Assembly: GCA_002378745.1 (NCBI GenBank)
Contig: DFRR01000013.1
Span: 1 to 36,861 of the forward strand
Length of the DNA stretch: 36,861 nucleotides
Origin: Patescibacteria group bacterium UBA3458
GTDB lineage: Bacteria > Patescibacteriota > Minisyncoccia > Phycocordibacterales > UBA2100
Direction: 5' to 3'
A model generated the notes under the pieces. That model searched no databases and was not told the DNA's origin. It saw only the letters and a program-made list of their open reading frames with translations. Shown here in pieces: positions 12,996 to 21,864 of the stretch (its first letter is position 1; the number at the start of each line of letters is the position of its first letter). Position numbers and translations under genes: made by a program.

Positions 12996-15662
12996 ATGCA
13001 AACGAATGAAGCTTGGCATAGCTTCCCAATTGATAAAGTGCTTGCGGTGTTCGGTACGGACCGAACGTTCGGGCTTACACAAAAACAATTTAATACGCAG
13101 ACTGCTCGATACGGTGCGAACAGGCTTCCTGAAGACGAGCGATTTACAATTGTTGATGCAACACTGCGGCAGCTTAAGAGCCCGCTCGCGCTCGTGCTTA
13201 TCGCAGCGGGAATCGCAACAATATTTCTCGGTTCATATTTGGACACGGTTGTTATTTTTGTTGCGCTCGTTATAAATATTTGCATTGGGGTCCTTCAAGA
13301 AGGGAAAGCTGCTCGCGTATTCGACACACTTCAAAAATCACAAGAAAAATATGCAACGGTGCTTCGTATGGGCAAACGACAACTCGTTCCTTCTGAGTCA
13401 CTTGTCCCAGGTGATATTGTCATGTTGCAAGGGGGAAGTATGGTGCCTGCCGACATTCGTTTGCTTGATGCGAGTAACTTGTCAGCAAACGAAGCCGCGT
13501 TGACCGGAGAGTGGCTGCCGGTTGAAAAAATACATAGTGCACTCGGTCGTTCCATTTCACCGGCTGAACAACGCAATATGGTATGGATGGGCACACTCAT
13601 CGCCGAAGGAAGCGGGGTGGGTGTCGTGGTTGCAACCGGTGAGCATGCCCGATTTGGAAAGATTGCTAAGAGTACACAGGATGCGCTTGGTGCGATGACG
13701 CCGCTGCAGAAGAACATTCAACACATCGCACGGTTCCTCATGTTCATTATTGCCGTGGCTCTTGTTGTGCTCATTGTGTTGGGACTATTTCGTGGTGAGA
13801 CATTGGCGGCAATGCTCCTGCTTGCTATAGCGGTTGCTGTTGCTGCTATGCCGGAAGGACTACCAGCTGCGGTAACCGTAGTGCTCGCAGTCGGCATGGA
13901 GGCGATATTACGAAAGGGGGGGCTCGTCAAGAACTTGCTTGCTGCTGAAACGCTCGGATCAACAACCATTATTCTTACTGACAAAACAGGAACCCTCACA
14001 CAGGGGCGCATGTTACTCAACGGTGCACACTCAATGTGGGGTATAGAGAACGCCGACACTAGTGCGACAGCAGACAACCGCGAACTGCTCAAGATGGCAG
14101 TGCTCGCCTCTGACGCTTTTGTGGAAGAAGACCCAGAAGAAGCGGGAAAGCTATTAGTACGCGGCCGTCCACTCGAAAAAGCAATCACTGAAGCCGGACT
14201 TGAAGCCGGACTTTCACAGTCTGCACTATTTACTCATGACGGATGGAATCGTCTCGATTTTGTACAGTTTGAATCGTCTCGACGATATGCGATTTCTTTA
14301 CATGCGACCCCGCAGAAGAAAAATAGAGCAATTGTGTCAGGTTCCCCAGAGCATCTTCTTGCACGTTCAGACAAATATTTCTTTAATGGCCGCGAACGCA
14401 AACTTGATGAGAAGACACGAAACGTATTCCTACAAACGCAGAAAAACATTTCTGCTGAAGGGATGCGTTTTACTGCAATTGCGTACCTGAAGACGGATGA
14501 AGAAACCATTCCTGAGAGCGTGTTGCATCCAAACGACGAGACCGCTTTCGTTTTTGTTGGACTACTCGCATTTTCTGATGCAATTCGACCGGATGTGCGG
14601 GAAGCTATTGCAACGGTTCGGGAAGCTGGTGCCAGAGTCATTATGGCAACTGGAGACTATCCGGAAACGGCTCGCGCTATTGCGCGGGAGGTAGGGATTG
14701 ATACGCAGGAGAACGCACCGGTACTTACCGGCACCATGATTGAGAAAATGGACGATACCGCCTTACTCAAGGCTCTCAATACGCACAACGTGGTTGCTCG
14801 TGTATTACCTGAACAAAAACTCCGAGTAGCTCGTTTGCTGCGGAATAATAACGAGGTAGTCGCAATGACGGGAGATGGAGTGAATGACGCACCGGCGCTT
14901 GCCGCTGCCGACATTGGCATTGCGGTTGGAAGCGGTACCGATGCTGCCAAGGCAGCAGCCGACCTTGTACTAATTGATAACAGCTTCGCCATCATCACCG
15001 CCGCTATTGCTGAAGGGCGTCGCATTATTGCCAACTTGCGTAAAATCGTTATGTTTTTGCTTTCGACAAGTTTCAGCGAAATTGTCGTCATCGGTGGCGC
15101 ACTTGCAGTTGGTTCACCGCTTCCGTTACTTCCGGCACAGATTTTGTGGGCAAACATCATCGGCGAAGGTTTTATGAGCTTTCCATTCGCGTTTGAGCCA
15201 CAGGAGAAAGATGCAATGAAAAAGCGTCCGGTACGTCGTGGCGTCGAGACTATTTTGACCGTTCGGGCTCGATGGTTCATTTTTGGCGTAAGTGCCATAA
15301 CCGGACTACTGCTGTTGGGGCTGTATCAGATACTTTTGCGAGGCGGTATTCCGGTGGACGAGGCGCGCACCGTTGTATTTGCCGGACTCTGTATTGCTTC
15401 TATGCTCTTTGCATTCTCATTCAAAGATCTGTCGCGCCCATTATGGCGTACATCACTTTTCTCAAACAAGTTACTCTTATTGGCACTTGGTGCGAACTTC
15501 TCACTGCTCATTATTGCACTTTCATTCAAGCCACTACAACAGCTACTAACTCTGACACCACTCTCTATACAAGAAATTGCGGTCCTAGTAGGGCTTGGTA
15601 TCGCAAACTTATTTGCTGTTGAAATAGCAAAAATGTTCCTATTTAAGGGAAAAAAGGAATAA
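12996..15662 (+). CDS. P2-type cation-transporting ATPase
   Basis: The 888-aa pump has an N-terminal cation ATPase domain (WHSFPIDKVLAVFGTD), two membrane helices, and an actuator loop with LTGEWLPV in place of TGES. It has PEGLPAAVTVVLAVG (P2-type ion-site helix), phosphorylation site DKTGTLTQ (Asp about 329), TGDGVNDAPAL (about 625), and four C-terminal helices. It is nearest to Ca2+-type P2 ATPases; the ion is not proven. In-frame GTG/ATG codons exist upstream (12972-12990), but -10 TACAAT (12983-12988) overlaps them, so a leaderless start at ATG 12996 is most consistent. Confidence 0.93.
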   Translation: MQTNEAWHSFPIDKVLAVFGTDRTFGLTQKQFNTQTARYGANRLPEDERFTIVDATLRQLKSPLALVLIAAGIATIFLGSYLDTVVIFVALVINICIGVLQEGKAARVFDTLQKSQEKYATVLRMGKRQLVPSESLVPGDIVMLQGGSMVPADIRLLDASNLSANEAALTGEWLPVEKIHSALGRSISPAEQRNMVWMGTLIAEGSGVGVVVATGEHARFGKIAKSTQDALGAMTPLQKNIQHIARFLMFIIAVALVVLIVLGLFRGETLAAMLLLAIAVAVAAMPEGLPAAVTVVLAVGMEAILRKGGLVKNLLAAETLGSTTIILTDKTGTLTQGRMLLNGAHSMWGIENADTSATADNRELLKMAVLASDAFVEEDPEEAGKLLVRGRPLEKAITEAGLEAGLSQSALFTHDGWNRLDFVQFESSRRYAISLHATPQKKNRAIVSGSPEHLLARSDKYFFNGRERKLDEKTRNVFLQTQKNISAEGMRFTAIAYLKTDEETIPESVLHPNDETAFVFVGLLAFSDAIRPDVREAIATVREAGARVIMATGDYPETARAIAREVGIDTQENAPVLTGTMIEKMDDTALLKALNTHNVVARVLPEQKLRVARLLRNNNEVVAMTGDGVNDAPALAAADIGIAVGSGTDAAKAAADLVLIDNSFAIITAAIAEGRRIIANLRKIVMFLLSTSFSEIVVIGGALAVGSPLPLLPAQILWANIIGEGFMSFPFAFEPQEKDAMKKRPVRRGVETILTVRARWFIFGVSAITGLLLLGLYQILLRGGIPVDEARTVVFAGLCIASMLFAFSFKDLSRPLWRTSLFSNKLLLLALGANFSLLIIALSFKPLQQLLTLTPLSIQEIAVLVGLGIANLFAVEIAKMFLFKGKKE

Positions 15663-15698
15663 GCGTAGCTGTGGCAATTTTGCTATACTGAAGCGTAT

Positions 15699-16760
15699 AT
15701 GACGCCAACGCTGATCATACTAGGAATCGTTGCAGCCGTTGCATTGCTCGGAAACGTCATTGCACTGGTGTATGTACTCTATGTGCTGAAACGACAGCAG
15801 GGTGGTACCGACGGAGATTACTTGTACCGCGAGCTGCAAGGACTCAGAGAAACATTTGATAGAAAACTTGGTGACAGCACCAAGGCAATTCATGATTCGG
15901 TAACGACACAATTGTCAGAGTCACAGAAGCTTTCAAATGAGATAACAAAGCACCTCTTGAATGTAGAGAGAGGGGTGGCCGAAACAAGAGAATCGAGTAA
16001 ACAAGTGTTTTCTCTTGGCGAACAGTTACAAAATTTTGAGAAAGTGTTGAAAAACCAAAAGCAGCGAGGGAGTCTTGGCGAAGCAAGTCTCGAGCTCATT
16101 CTCTCCAACATGTTGCCGCCTGATGCGTACAAGCTGCAGTATCAAATAGGCGATGGGAGAGTTGATGCTGCGATCATGACCAAAGACGGAGTGATCCCTG
16201 TCGACGCAAAGTTCTCACTCGACAACTATACGCGACTGCTTAATGAAGAGGATGACGAAAGACGTGCGCAGCTTGAACGCGAGTTCAAGAATGACTTGAA
16301 GAAGCGTATCGATGAAACCGCAAAATATATTAATCCCAAAGAGGGGACGCTGCCGTTTGCGTTCATGTATATACCTGCAGAAGGTATTTATTACGACTTG
16401 TTGGTAAATGAAGTTGGCGCAATCAAGGTTAATACGCGTAATCTCATCGATTACGCATACATTGATAAGCATGTTGTTATCGTGTCGCCAACGACATTTT
16501 CTGCATACCTTCGCTCAGTTCTCTTTGGGTTTAATGCATACAAAATCGAGAAGTCGGCACAGGAGATACGGCGAAACGTAGAGAAGCTCGCCAAACATCT
16601 TGGTGCGTACGAGACATTTCAGGAAAAGATGGGAACTGCGCTCCAACAAGTCAATAACCGCTATGAGGACTCGGTAAAGGAGTTCGGGAAGATAAATAAG
16701 GATATTCTTAAAATTGAAGAAACCGAGATATCGGTGAGTCTGGACGGTCCAAAATCCTGA
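15699..16760 (+). CDS. rmuC: RmuC family DNA recombination protein
   Basis: The 353-aa protein has an N-terminal membrane helix (about 4-27), a coiled coil (about 40-125) and a C-terminal RmuC domain. The domain shows GSLGEASLELILSNMLP, QIGDGRVDAAIM, VDAKFSLDNY (Asp-x-Lys of a PD-(D/E)xK-like nuclease core, about 167-170) and FAFMYIPAEGIYY. RmuC limits DNA inversions at short inverted repeats, which is of interest next to this repeat-rich region, but the link is only inference. TATACT lies 9 nt before the ATG, predicting a leaderless mRNA. Confidence 0.93.
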   Translation: MTPTLIILGIVAAVALLGNVIALVYVLYVLKRQQGGTDGDYLYRELQGLRETFDRKLGDSTKAIHDSVTTQLSESQKLSNEITKHLLNVERGVAETRESSKQVFSLGEQLQNFEKVLKNQKQRGSLGEASLELILSNMLPPDAYKLQYQIGDGRVDAAIMTKDGVIPVDAKFSLDNYTRLLNEEDDERRAQLEREFKNDLKKRIDETAKYINPKEGTLPFAFMYIPAEGIYYDLLVNEVGAIKVNTRNLIDYAYIDKHVVIVSPTTFSAYLRSVLFGFNAYKIEKSAQEIRRNVEKLAKHLGAYETFQEKMGTALQQVNNRYEDSVKEFGKINKDILKIEETEISVSLDGPKS

Positions 16761-16811
16761 CGGCGTCGGACAGTTGCTTTTTAAGCCCATTTTGGTAGTA
16801 TATGCGCCATT

Positions 16812-17240
16812 ATGGCTGAAAAGAAGGTCACAACCAAAGAGGAGAAAAAGGAAGCGAAAAAGGCGACTGTAGACGCAGCTGCGCCTAAAAAAGCTGCTTC
16901 AAAAAAAGCTGAGCCGAAGACCGGTCCATTTGCTGTTATTGCAACCGGTGGTAAGCAGTACGTTGTTCGCGAAGGAGACGCACTAAACATTGAGAAACTC
17001 AACGGGGAATATGAAGAAGGCGCAAAAGTTGAGTTTACCGAGGTGCTTCTTACCGACGACGGAAAGACAACAAAGGTTGGTGAGCCAACAGTAAAGGGCG
17101 CAAAAGTAACTGCAGAGTTTATTGAGAATGATCGAGCTGCAAAGATATCAGTCATTCGCTTTAAGGCAAAAAGTCGTTACTTCAAGAACCGCGGACACCG
17201 ACAACCATACAGCCGCGTAAAAATCACAAAGATTGCATAA
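16812..17240 (+). CDS. rplU: 50S ribosomal protein bL21 with lysine-rich N-terminal extension
   Basis: The core (from about residue 39, PFAVIATGGKQYVVREGDAL) and C-terminus (RFKAKSRYFKNRGHRQPYSRVKI) are clear bL21. The protein is 142 aa against about 103 in most bacteria. The extra 38 residues are a K/A/E-rich tail (KKVTTKEEKKEAKK, KKAASKKAEPK). The start is supported by TAGTAT (16796-16801) just upstream and by unbroken codon structure. rpmA (bL27), usually the next gene, is instead 6.5 kb away on the other strand. A strong terminator follows. Confidence 0.95.
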   Translation: MAEKKVTTKEEKKEAKKATVDAAAPKKAASKKAEPKTGPFAVIATGGKQYVVREGDALNIEKLNGEYEEGAKVEFTEVLLTDDGKTTKVGEPTVKGAKVTAEFIENDRAAKISVIRFKAKSRYFKNRGHRQPYSRVKITKIA

Positions 17241-17242
17241 TT

Positions 17243-17270
17243 AAAAAACCGCGCCTAGGCGCGGTTTTTT
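17243..17270. terminator. Bidirectional terminator of rplU and recR, overlapping recR
   Basis: This is a fully self-complementary sequence: AAAAAACCGCGCC, centre TA, GGCGCGGTTTTTT. It stops rplU on + and recR on -. The recR stop codon (17255-17257) and its last codons lie inside the stem. Confidence 0.93.
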
Positions 17271-17860
17271 AGTGCTTGCACCAGCGTGTGTGCATCGGCA
17301 TATTCAAGTTCTGAACCCGTTGAGAGACCGCGACCAAGAGTAGTTACACGTGCTGTCTGTACACTCGCATCATCCTTCAGCTTAGTTGCAAGGTAATCAG
17401 CAGTGTATTCTCCGTCCGGAGTTGCCGAAAGCGCAAGGATGATTTCAGAAAGTGCAGCACCGTACTTTTGTAGATATTGGACGAGTTCCTTTTCGCGAAT
17501 GGCGTATTTCTTTCCAGTGAGCGAAAGTGAACCGCCAAGAACAAAGTAGTATCCTGCGTACGCTCCACTGTGTTCCATTTGTTCAACATCAGTATCCTTC
17601 TCAACAAGCATCAGCTGCGTTGTATCTCGGTTTCCGTCTGCACAAATATCACACAACGGCTCTTTCACATGAAGCGGCGCATAGCGCAAACAACGAGAGC
17701 ACTGCTTTACGTGTGTTGCGACGTCTTGAATGGCACGAATGAGCATTGCTCGATATCCCGTGTTTTGGCGCAGTAAGAAAAACACAAAGCGGCGAGCTTG
17801 TCGTGGACCAATACCGGGAAATTGCGTAAAAAGCTCAGTTAATTTGTCGACTTCATTCAT
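17255..17860 (-). CDS. recR: Recombination mediator RecR
   Basis: The 201-aa protein promotes RecFOR-type loading of RecA at gaps. It has a helix-hairpin-helix N-terminus (FPGIGPRQARRFVFFLL), a four-cysteine zinc finger (CSRCLRYAPLHVKEPLCDIC) and a TOPRIM domain (LMLVEKDTDVEQMEHSGAYAG, then VLGGSLS). Length is normal. Its ATG lies 2 nt after the dnaB stop, so the two genes form an operon with likely coupled translation. Its last codons (LKNRA) are part of the terminator stem. Confidence 0.96.
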   Translation of the reverse strand: MNEVDKLTELFTQFPGIGPRQARRFVFFLLRQNTGYRAMLIRAIQDVATHVKQCSRCLRYAPLHVKEPLCDICADGNRDTTQLMLVEKDTDVEQMEHSGAYAGYYFVLGGSLSLTGKKYAIREKELVQYLQKYGAALSEIILALSATPDGEYTADYLATKLKDDASVQTARVTTLGRGLSTGSELEYADAHTLVQALKNRA

Positions 17861-17862
17861 GG

Positions 17863-19242
17863 TTAAAAATCATCGTCATCATTTTGTCCCTGACTCTCAG
17901 TAAAGTCACTAAAGTCATTCTTTTCAATAGTACTAAATGTTGCTTGCTTGTCATTAAAGTAGAGTTCAATACGACCAACCGGTCCATTTCGGTGTTTTTC
18001 AACCATAATGTCTGCAATGTTCGGTCGTTCTGAGTTTTCGTTCATTTTGTCCTCTCGGTGGATGAACATAACCACATCGGCATCTTGTTCAATAGAACCC
18101 GAGTCTCGAAGGTCAGACAATCGAGGATGGTCGCGACGTTGCTCGACGGCACGTGAAAGCTGAGATAGTGCGAGTACCGGTATGTCGAGCTCTCGCGCCA
18201 TACCTTTAAGTGAGCGGGAGATTTCAGTAACCTGCTGTACCATCGAGTCACTTTGTCGAGTGGCGCCCGGCACAATGAGCTGCAGGTAGTCGACAATGAT
18301 GAGCGACAATCCTTTTTCTGCTTTCAGGCGACGTGCAATAGAGCGCATCTGTAGTACTGTTCGCTCAGACTTATCATCAATGTAGATAGGAGCAGAGGAG
18401 AGTCTGTCCATACCGTTTCGAAGTCGTTCGTAATCTTCGTCAGATGCGAGCTTCCCGGTTCGAAGACGCCAAGAATCAACTTTTGATTCAGACGCTAACA
18501 TACGGTCAGTAAGCTGTTGTGATGACATCTCGAGTGAAAAGATACCGACAGGGTTACCATGCTTTATCGCCGTCTGCCGTGCGATATCAAGTGCGAGCGT
18601 TGTTTTACCCATAGATGGACGAGCCGCAAGAATAATCAAGTCAGATTTTTGAAATCCGGCAAGCAAGTTATCAAGATCTCGAAACCCGGTATGGATACCA
18701 CGAATCTGGTCTTTGTTTTCCTGCAGCGCTTCCAAACGTTTCCATGCTTCTTTAAGTTCATCGCCAATCGATACAAACTTTTGTAGTGTTGACGTGTTCG
18801 CAATCTTAAACACGGTTGATTGCGCCTCATCGAGCAGCTTCTCAACCTCGCTGTCTTCTCGGTATCCAAGCTCGCCAATATAGTCTGCGGCTTGAATCAA
18901 GTCGCGGTGAATCTGCTTTGCTTTGATGACCTGCGCATAGTGCATCGCATTTGTTGCAGCGGGCGCAGCGTTTGCAAGTTCAGAGAGATATCCACGACCA
19001 CCAATGGTTTCAAGTTTCTTTTGCGCACTGAGCTTACCGGACAACGTGACAAGGTCTATTGGCTCACCTTTGTTAAACAGTGCAAGCATCGCCTCAAAAA
19101 TGTCGCCATGCTTGCTTGCATAAAACGAGTCAGGTATGACGATATCCGCAATGTCGTACATTGCGTTCGGTTTCAACATTATTGCACCAAGCAGTGCGCG
19201 CTCGGCATCTAAATCTTGTGGTGGAATACGACTCTCAGCCAT
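17863..19242 (-). CDS. dnaB: Replicative DNA helicase DnaB
   Basis: The 459-aa hexameric helicase unwinds DNA at the fork. The N-terminal domain (PPQDLDAERALLGAIM) is followed by a linker and a RecA-like motor. Walker A ARPSMGKTT is at about 206-214, and the motor also has GIFSLEMSSQQL, LSLIIVDYLQL (Walker B), DLRDSGSIEQDADVV (arginine-finger region) and KHRNGPVG. No intein interrupts it. TGATAGAAT, an extended -10, lies 6 nt before the ATG. It is followed by recR. The usual partner rplI is elsewhere (23254). Confidence 0.97.
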   Translation of the reverse strand: MAESRIPPQDLDAERALLGAIMLKPNAMYDIADIVIPDSFYASKHGDIFEAMLALFNKGEPIDLVTLSGKLSAQKKLETIGGRGYLSELANAAPAATNAMHYAQVIKAKQIHRDLIQAADYIGELGYREDSEVEKLLDEAQSTVFKIANTSTLQKFVSIGDELKEAWKRLEALQENKDQIRGIHTGFRDLDNLLAGFQKSDLIILAARPSMGKTTLALDIARQTAIKHGNPVGIFSLEMSSQQLTDRMLASESKVDSWRLRTGKLASDEDYERLRNGMDRLSSAPIYIDDKSERTVLQMRSIARRLKAEKGLSLIIVDYLQLIVPGATRQSDSMVQQVTEISRSLKGMARELDIPVLALSQLSRAVEQRRDHPRLSDLRDSGSIEQDADVVMFIHREDKMNENSERPNIADIMVEKHRNGPVGRIELYFNDKQATFSTIEKNDFSDFTESQGQNDDDDF

Positions 19243-19318
19243 TTGGGCATTCTATCACGGTGTGCGTCAGGACTGGGCATGTGGGTACTTGGGACAAAAT
19301 GTGGATAGCCTAGAGGGC

Positions 19319-20761
19319 TTATTGTTTGAGGAGTTTCGGTCCTTTTTCCGTGTCTTCAATGAGGTACCCCTCTTGTCTGAGCTCTTCGCGAAGTGCGTCA
19401 GCACGCTCAAAGTCCTTTTGTTCTCGTGCACGTTCGCGCTCTTGCACCAGCTCTTGAATTTCAGGTGGTGTGTCTGAAACGCTTAGTTTTTGTCCTGCGC
19501 CGTGGAGTAGTCGGTACAGCGTGTCGTCTGACTCATTCAAGCCAAGTCCAAGGACGGTATCAAAGGTAAGCAGTGTAGCCCGCTTATCCGCTGCCGACAC
19601 AGACTCGTCTTTCACAAGCTCCCAGAGTAGTGCAATAGCTTTCGGGGTGTCGAGGTCGTCATTGATACAGGTGTGAAAACGCTTTGCGTAGTCTTCCTGC
19701 ACGACACCTTCTGTGTCAGAGAGTTCATCAACAAAATAGCGATGCAATCGTTTAAGTGCCGTATGTGCTCCGGCAATCGCATCCCATGTGAAGTTCGAAG
19801 GTGTTCGGTAGTGTGCGGTTAACAGCCAGTATCGGTAGCTGAGCGGGGAGTATCCACGGTCAACAATTTGTCGAAGATAAATAGTGTTGCCAATTGATTT
19901 CGATATCTTCCTGCCCTCGATATGAATATGGGCTCGGTGTAACCAAAAGCGAGCAAGAGGACTCTTTCCGGTCGCTGCCTCTGATTGCGCAATTTCATTG
20001 TTGTGGTGAACACCGATATGTTCGATACCCCCGGTATGGATATCTATTTGTTTCCCCAGGCAGCTGCGTATCATCGCACTGCATTCAATATGCCACCCTG
20101 GGAAACCCATGCCCCATGGGGACTCCCACCCAATAGTTTCGTCCTTTTTCCAAAGTATAAAGTCACGGAAATTTCGTTTTTCGGCGCGGACTGCTACTCG
20201 AGCACCCGCTTCCTGTTCGGTTGCTGATTGGCCACCGAGTGCTCCGTAGTTAGGGAATTGTGTAGTATCGAAATACACACCATCACTCGTTTCGTACGTG
20301 TATCCTTTTTGTTCAAGGGTCTGCACCAATGCAATTTGTGCGTGAATATAATCACTTGCGCGAGGGAATTGCGTATTATGTGTTCGCACATTAAGAGCGT
20401 GGATATCAGCGAAAAAATTTGTGATGTAGGTATCAGCGAGTGTACGCATGTTACCAATGGTAAGTGCGAGTCCTTCGCGACGTAGCCCGATTGTCATTTT
20501 GTCTTCACCTTCATCGGCGTCAGATGTAAGATGTCCAACATCAGTAAAGTTAATAACCTGTGTGACAACATACTCGTTATATTCGAGTGTACGTCTGAGT
20601 GTATCGACAAACACCACGTTAGATAAGTTACCAATGTGCTGGCTATCGTATACCGTTGGGCCACAGCTATACATACGCACATCACCGTCTCGCCATGAGG
20701 TGAAGACTTCTTTCTCATTAGTCAGTGTGTTGTGTAAATACAGTGGTTGTCGCTGCTGCAT
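19319..20761 (-). CDS. cysS: Cysteinyl-tRNA synthetase
   Basis: The 480-aa class Ia synthetase charges tRNA-Cys. The signature HIGH appears as HIGN in CGPTVYDSQHIGNLSN, the zinc ligands lie in CGPTVYD, GWHIECSAM and GGIEHIGVHHNN, and the KMSKS loop reads KISKSIGN. The DALR-like C-terminus has HTALKRLHRYF. Length is normal. TGCTACTCT (hexamer 20770-20775) lies 8 nt before the ATG, so it may have its own leaderless transcript despite following corA on the same strand. Confidence 0.97.
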   Translation of the reverse strand: MQQRQPLYLHNTLTNEKEVFTSWRDGDVRMYSCGPTVYDSQHIGNLSNVVFVDTLRRTLEYNEYVVTQVINFTDVGHLTSDADEGEDKMTIGLRREGLALTIGNMRTLADTYITNFFADIHALNVRTHNTQFPRASDYIHAQIALVQTLEQKGYTYETSDGVYFDTTQFPNYGALGGQSATEQEAGARVAVRAEKRNFRDFILWKKDETIGWESPWGMGFPGWHIECSAMIRSCLGKQIDIHTGGIEHIGVHHNNEIAQSEAATGKSPLARFWLHRAHIHIEGRKISKSIGNTIYLRQIVDRGYSPLSYRYWLLTAHYRTPSNFTWDAIAGAHTALKRLHRYFVDELSDTEGVVQEDYAKRFHTCINDDLDTPKAIALLWELVKDESVSAADKRATLLTFDTVLGLGLNESDDTLYRLLHGAGQKLSVSDTPPEIQELVQERERAREQKDFERADALREELRQEGYLIEDTEKGPKLLKQ

Positions 20762-20808
20762 ACGAGCTTAGAGTAGCATCGGAGAGGGCGAAGGGGAATA
20801 GGGCTGTA

Positions 20809-21729
20809 CTAGAGCCAATGCTTATAGCGGAAGTAGAAGAACATGCTCAGTGTCGCAAAACACATCATGCTGATGATAATCCAAAAGTCGTGAGGATTTT
20901 CAACGATTGGTGTATATGTTGTATTCATTCCAAATACCGACGAGATCAACATGAGTGGGAATGTAACAAACGCTATGATAGTAAACGTTTTCATAACTTC
21001 ATTTTGTTTGGTACTCAGGAGCGAGTTGTTCGTCTCACGAAGTTCCGCAAGCGTTTGCCAGATACGAGTTACATGCTTCCGTGAACGGTAGTAGGTGTTC
21101 TCGATTGACTGTACTCGTGCTACATACTCCTTACCAACAAATTCACCGGTAAGTTCATGCAAAGAGGCGAGTACGTCTTGGTGGGGGTCGAGTCCTTGTT
21201 TAATGTTGAGGATGTCGCGTCCGGCCCGTGAAAGCGCTTCAACCATTTCACGTTCGCGCCCCTTGAATATTTCTACCTCGATGTATTCGAGTGTCTCTCG
21301 TATTTTATCAATATCGACATCAACGATACGGTACAAGCGCTTTGTGAGCAGTAAGAAGATATCAAATGCATTATCGCTAAAGTGATCTTCCTCAAGAGCA
21401 GCATTTACCTCAAAGACTTTTCGAAATTCGACAAAGGTAGTGAGTTCTTCGTAGCGCGTGGTGATGATGAAATGTTTGCCGATTATGAAATCAACCTCGT
21501 GTTCTGGTGCTGTTGCCGAATGCGCACCATGCTGAAGCGTGGGGAAGTGTAGCATCAGGTACAGATAATCATCGTATCGCTGTGTTTGTGGTCGTAGTGA
21601 TGGTGCTAGGAGTTCATTTACCACCGTAGGGTCGATATTAAATTCAGCTCCAACACGACGCACCTCATCAACGGTTGGTGATTCCAAATCAATCCAGGTA
21701 AGTTTTTTATATTCGTGACGATGGAGCAT
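20809..21729 (-). CDS. corA: CorA-type magnesium/divalent cation channel
   Basis: The 306-aa protein has the CorA layout: a large N-terminal cytoplasmic domain with long helices, then two C-terminal membrane helices. The selectivity motif GMN (about 267-269, in SSVFGMNTTYTP) lies at the end of the first helix. YxxxxxYYRSRKHVTRIWQTL and NEVMKTFTIIAFVTFPL are family-typical, and the C-terminus ends in basic YKHWL. It probably imports Mg2+; Co2+ or Ni2+ specificity cannot be decided. Confidence 0.92.
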   Translation of the reverse strand: MLHRHEYKKLTWIDLESPTVDEVRRVGAEFNIDPTVVNELLAPSLRPQTQRYDDYLYLMLHFPTLQHGAHSATAPEHEVDFIIGKHFIITTRYEELTTFVEFRKVFEVNAALEEDHFSDNAFDIFLLLTKRLYRIVDVDIDKIRETLEYIEVEIFKGREREMVEALSRAGRDILNIKQGLDPHQDVLASLHELTGEFVGKEYVARVQSIENTYYRSRKHVTRIWQTLAELRETNNSLLSTKQNEVMKTFTIIAFVTFPLMLISSVFGMNTTYTPIVENPHDFWIIISMMCFATLSMFFYFRYKHWL

Positions 21730-21830
21730 ATGTATATCAGTTAGTACCTATTAGCTTATAGTGTATCTTCGGGTGCGTATAGAGTGAACGCGTGCATAAC
21801 ACGGAGCACTTGCATATCACATTAGTCATT

Positions 21831-21858
21831 TTGAACCCGGCGCTGCACATGGCATAAT
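21831..21858 (+). promoter_or_regulatory. Promoter of the S41 protease gene
   Basis: The -35 TTGAAC and -10 CATAAT are separated by 16 nt. The -10 ends 6 nt before ATG 21865, predicting a leaderless transcript. Confidence 0.6.
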
Positions 21859-21864
21859 GACGCG

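Noticed and set aside
14657..15298. A 213-aa open frame on the minus strand
   Set aside because: It is a shadow of the P-type ATPase gene; the real protein has every family motif.
19243..19318. Replication origin near dnaB
   Set aside because: No DnaA-box cluster, AT-rich unwinding repeat or dnaA/dnaN gene was seen near dnaB.
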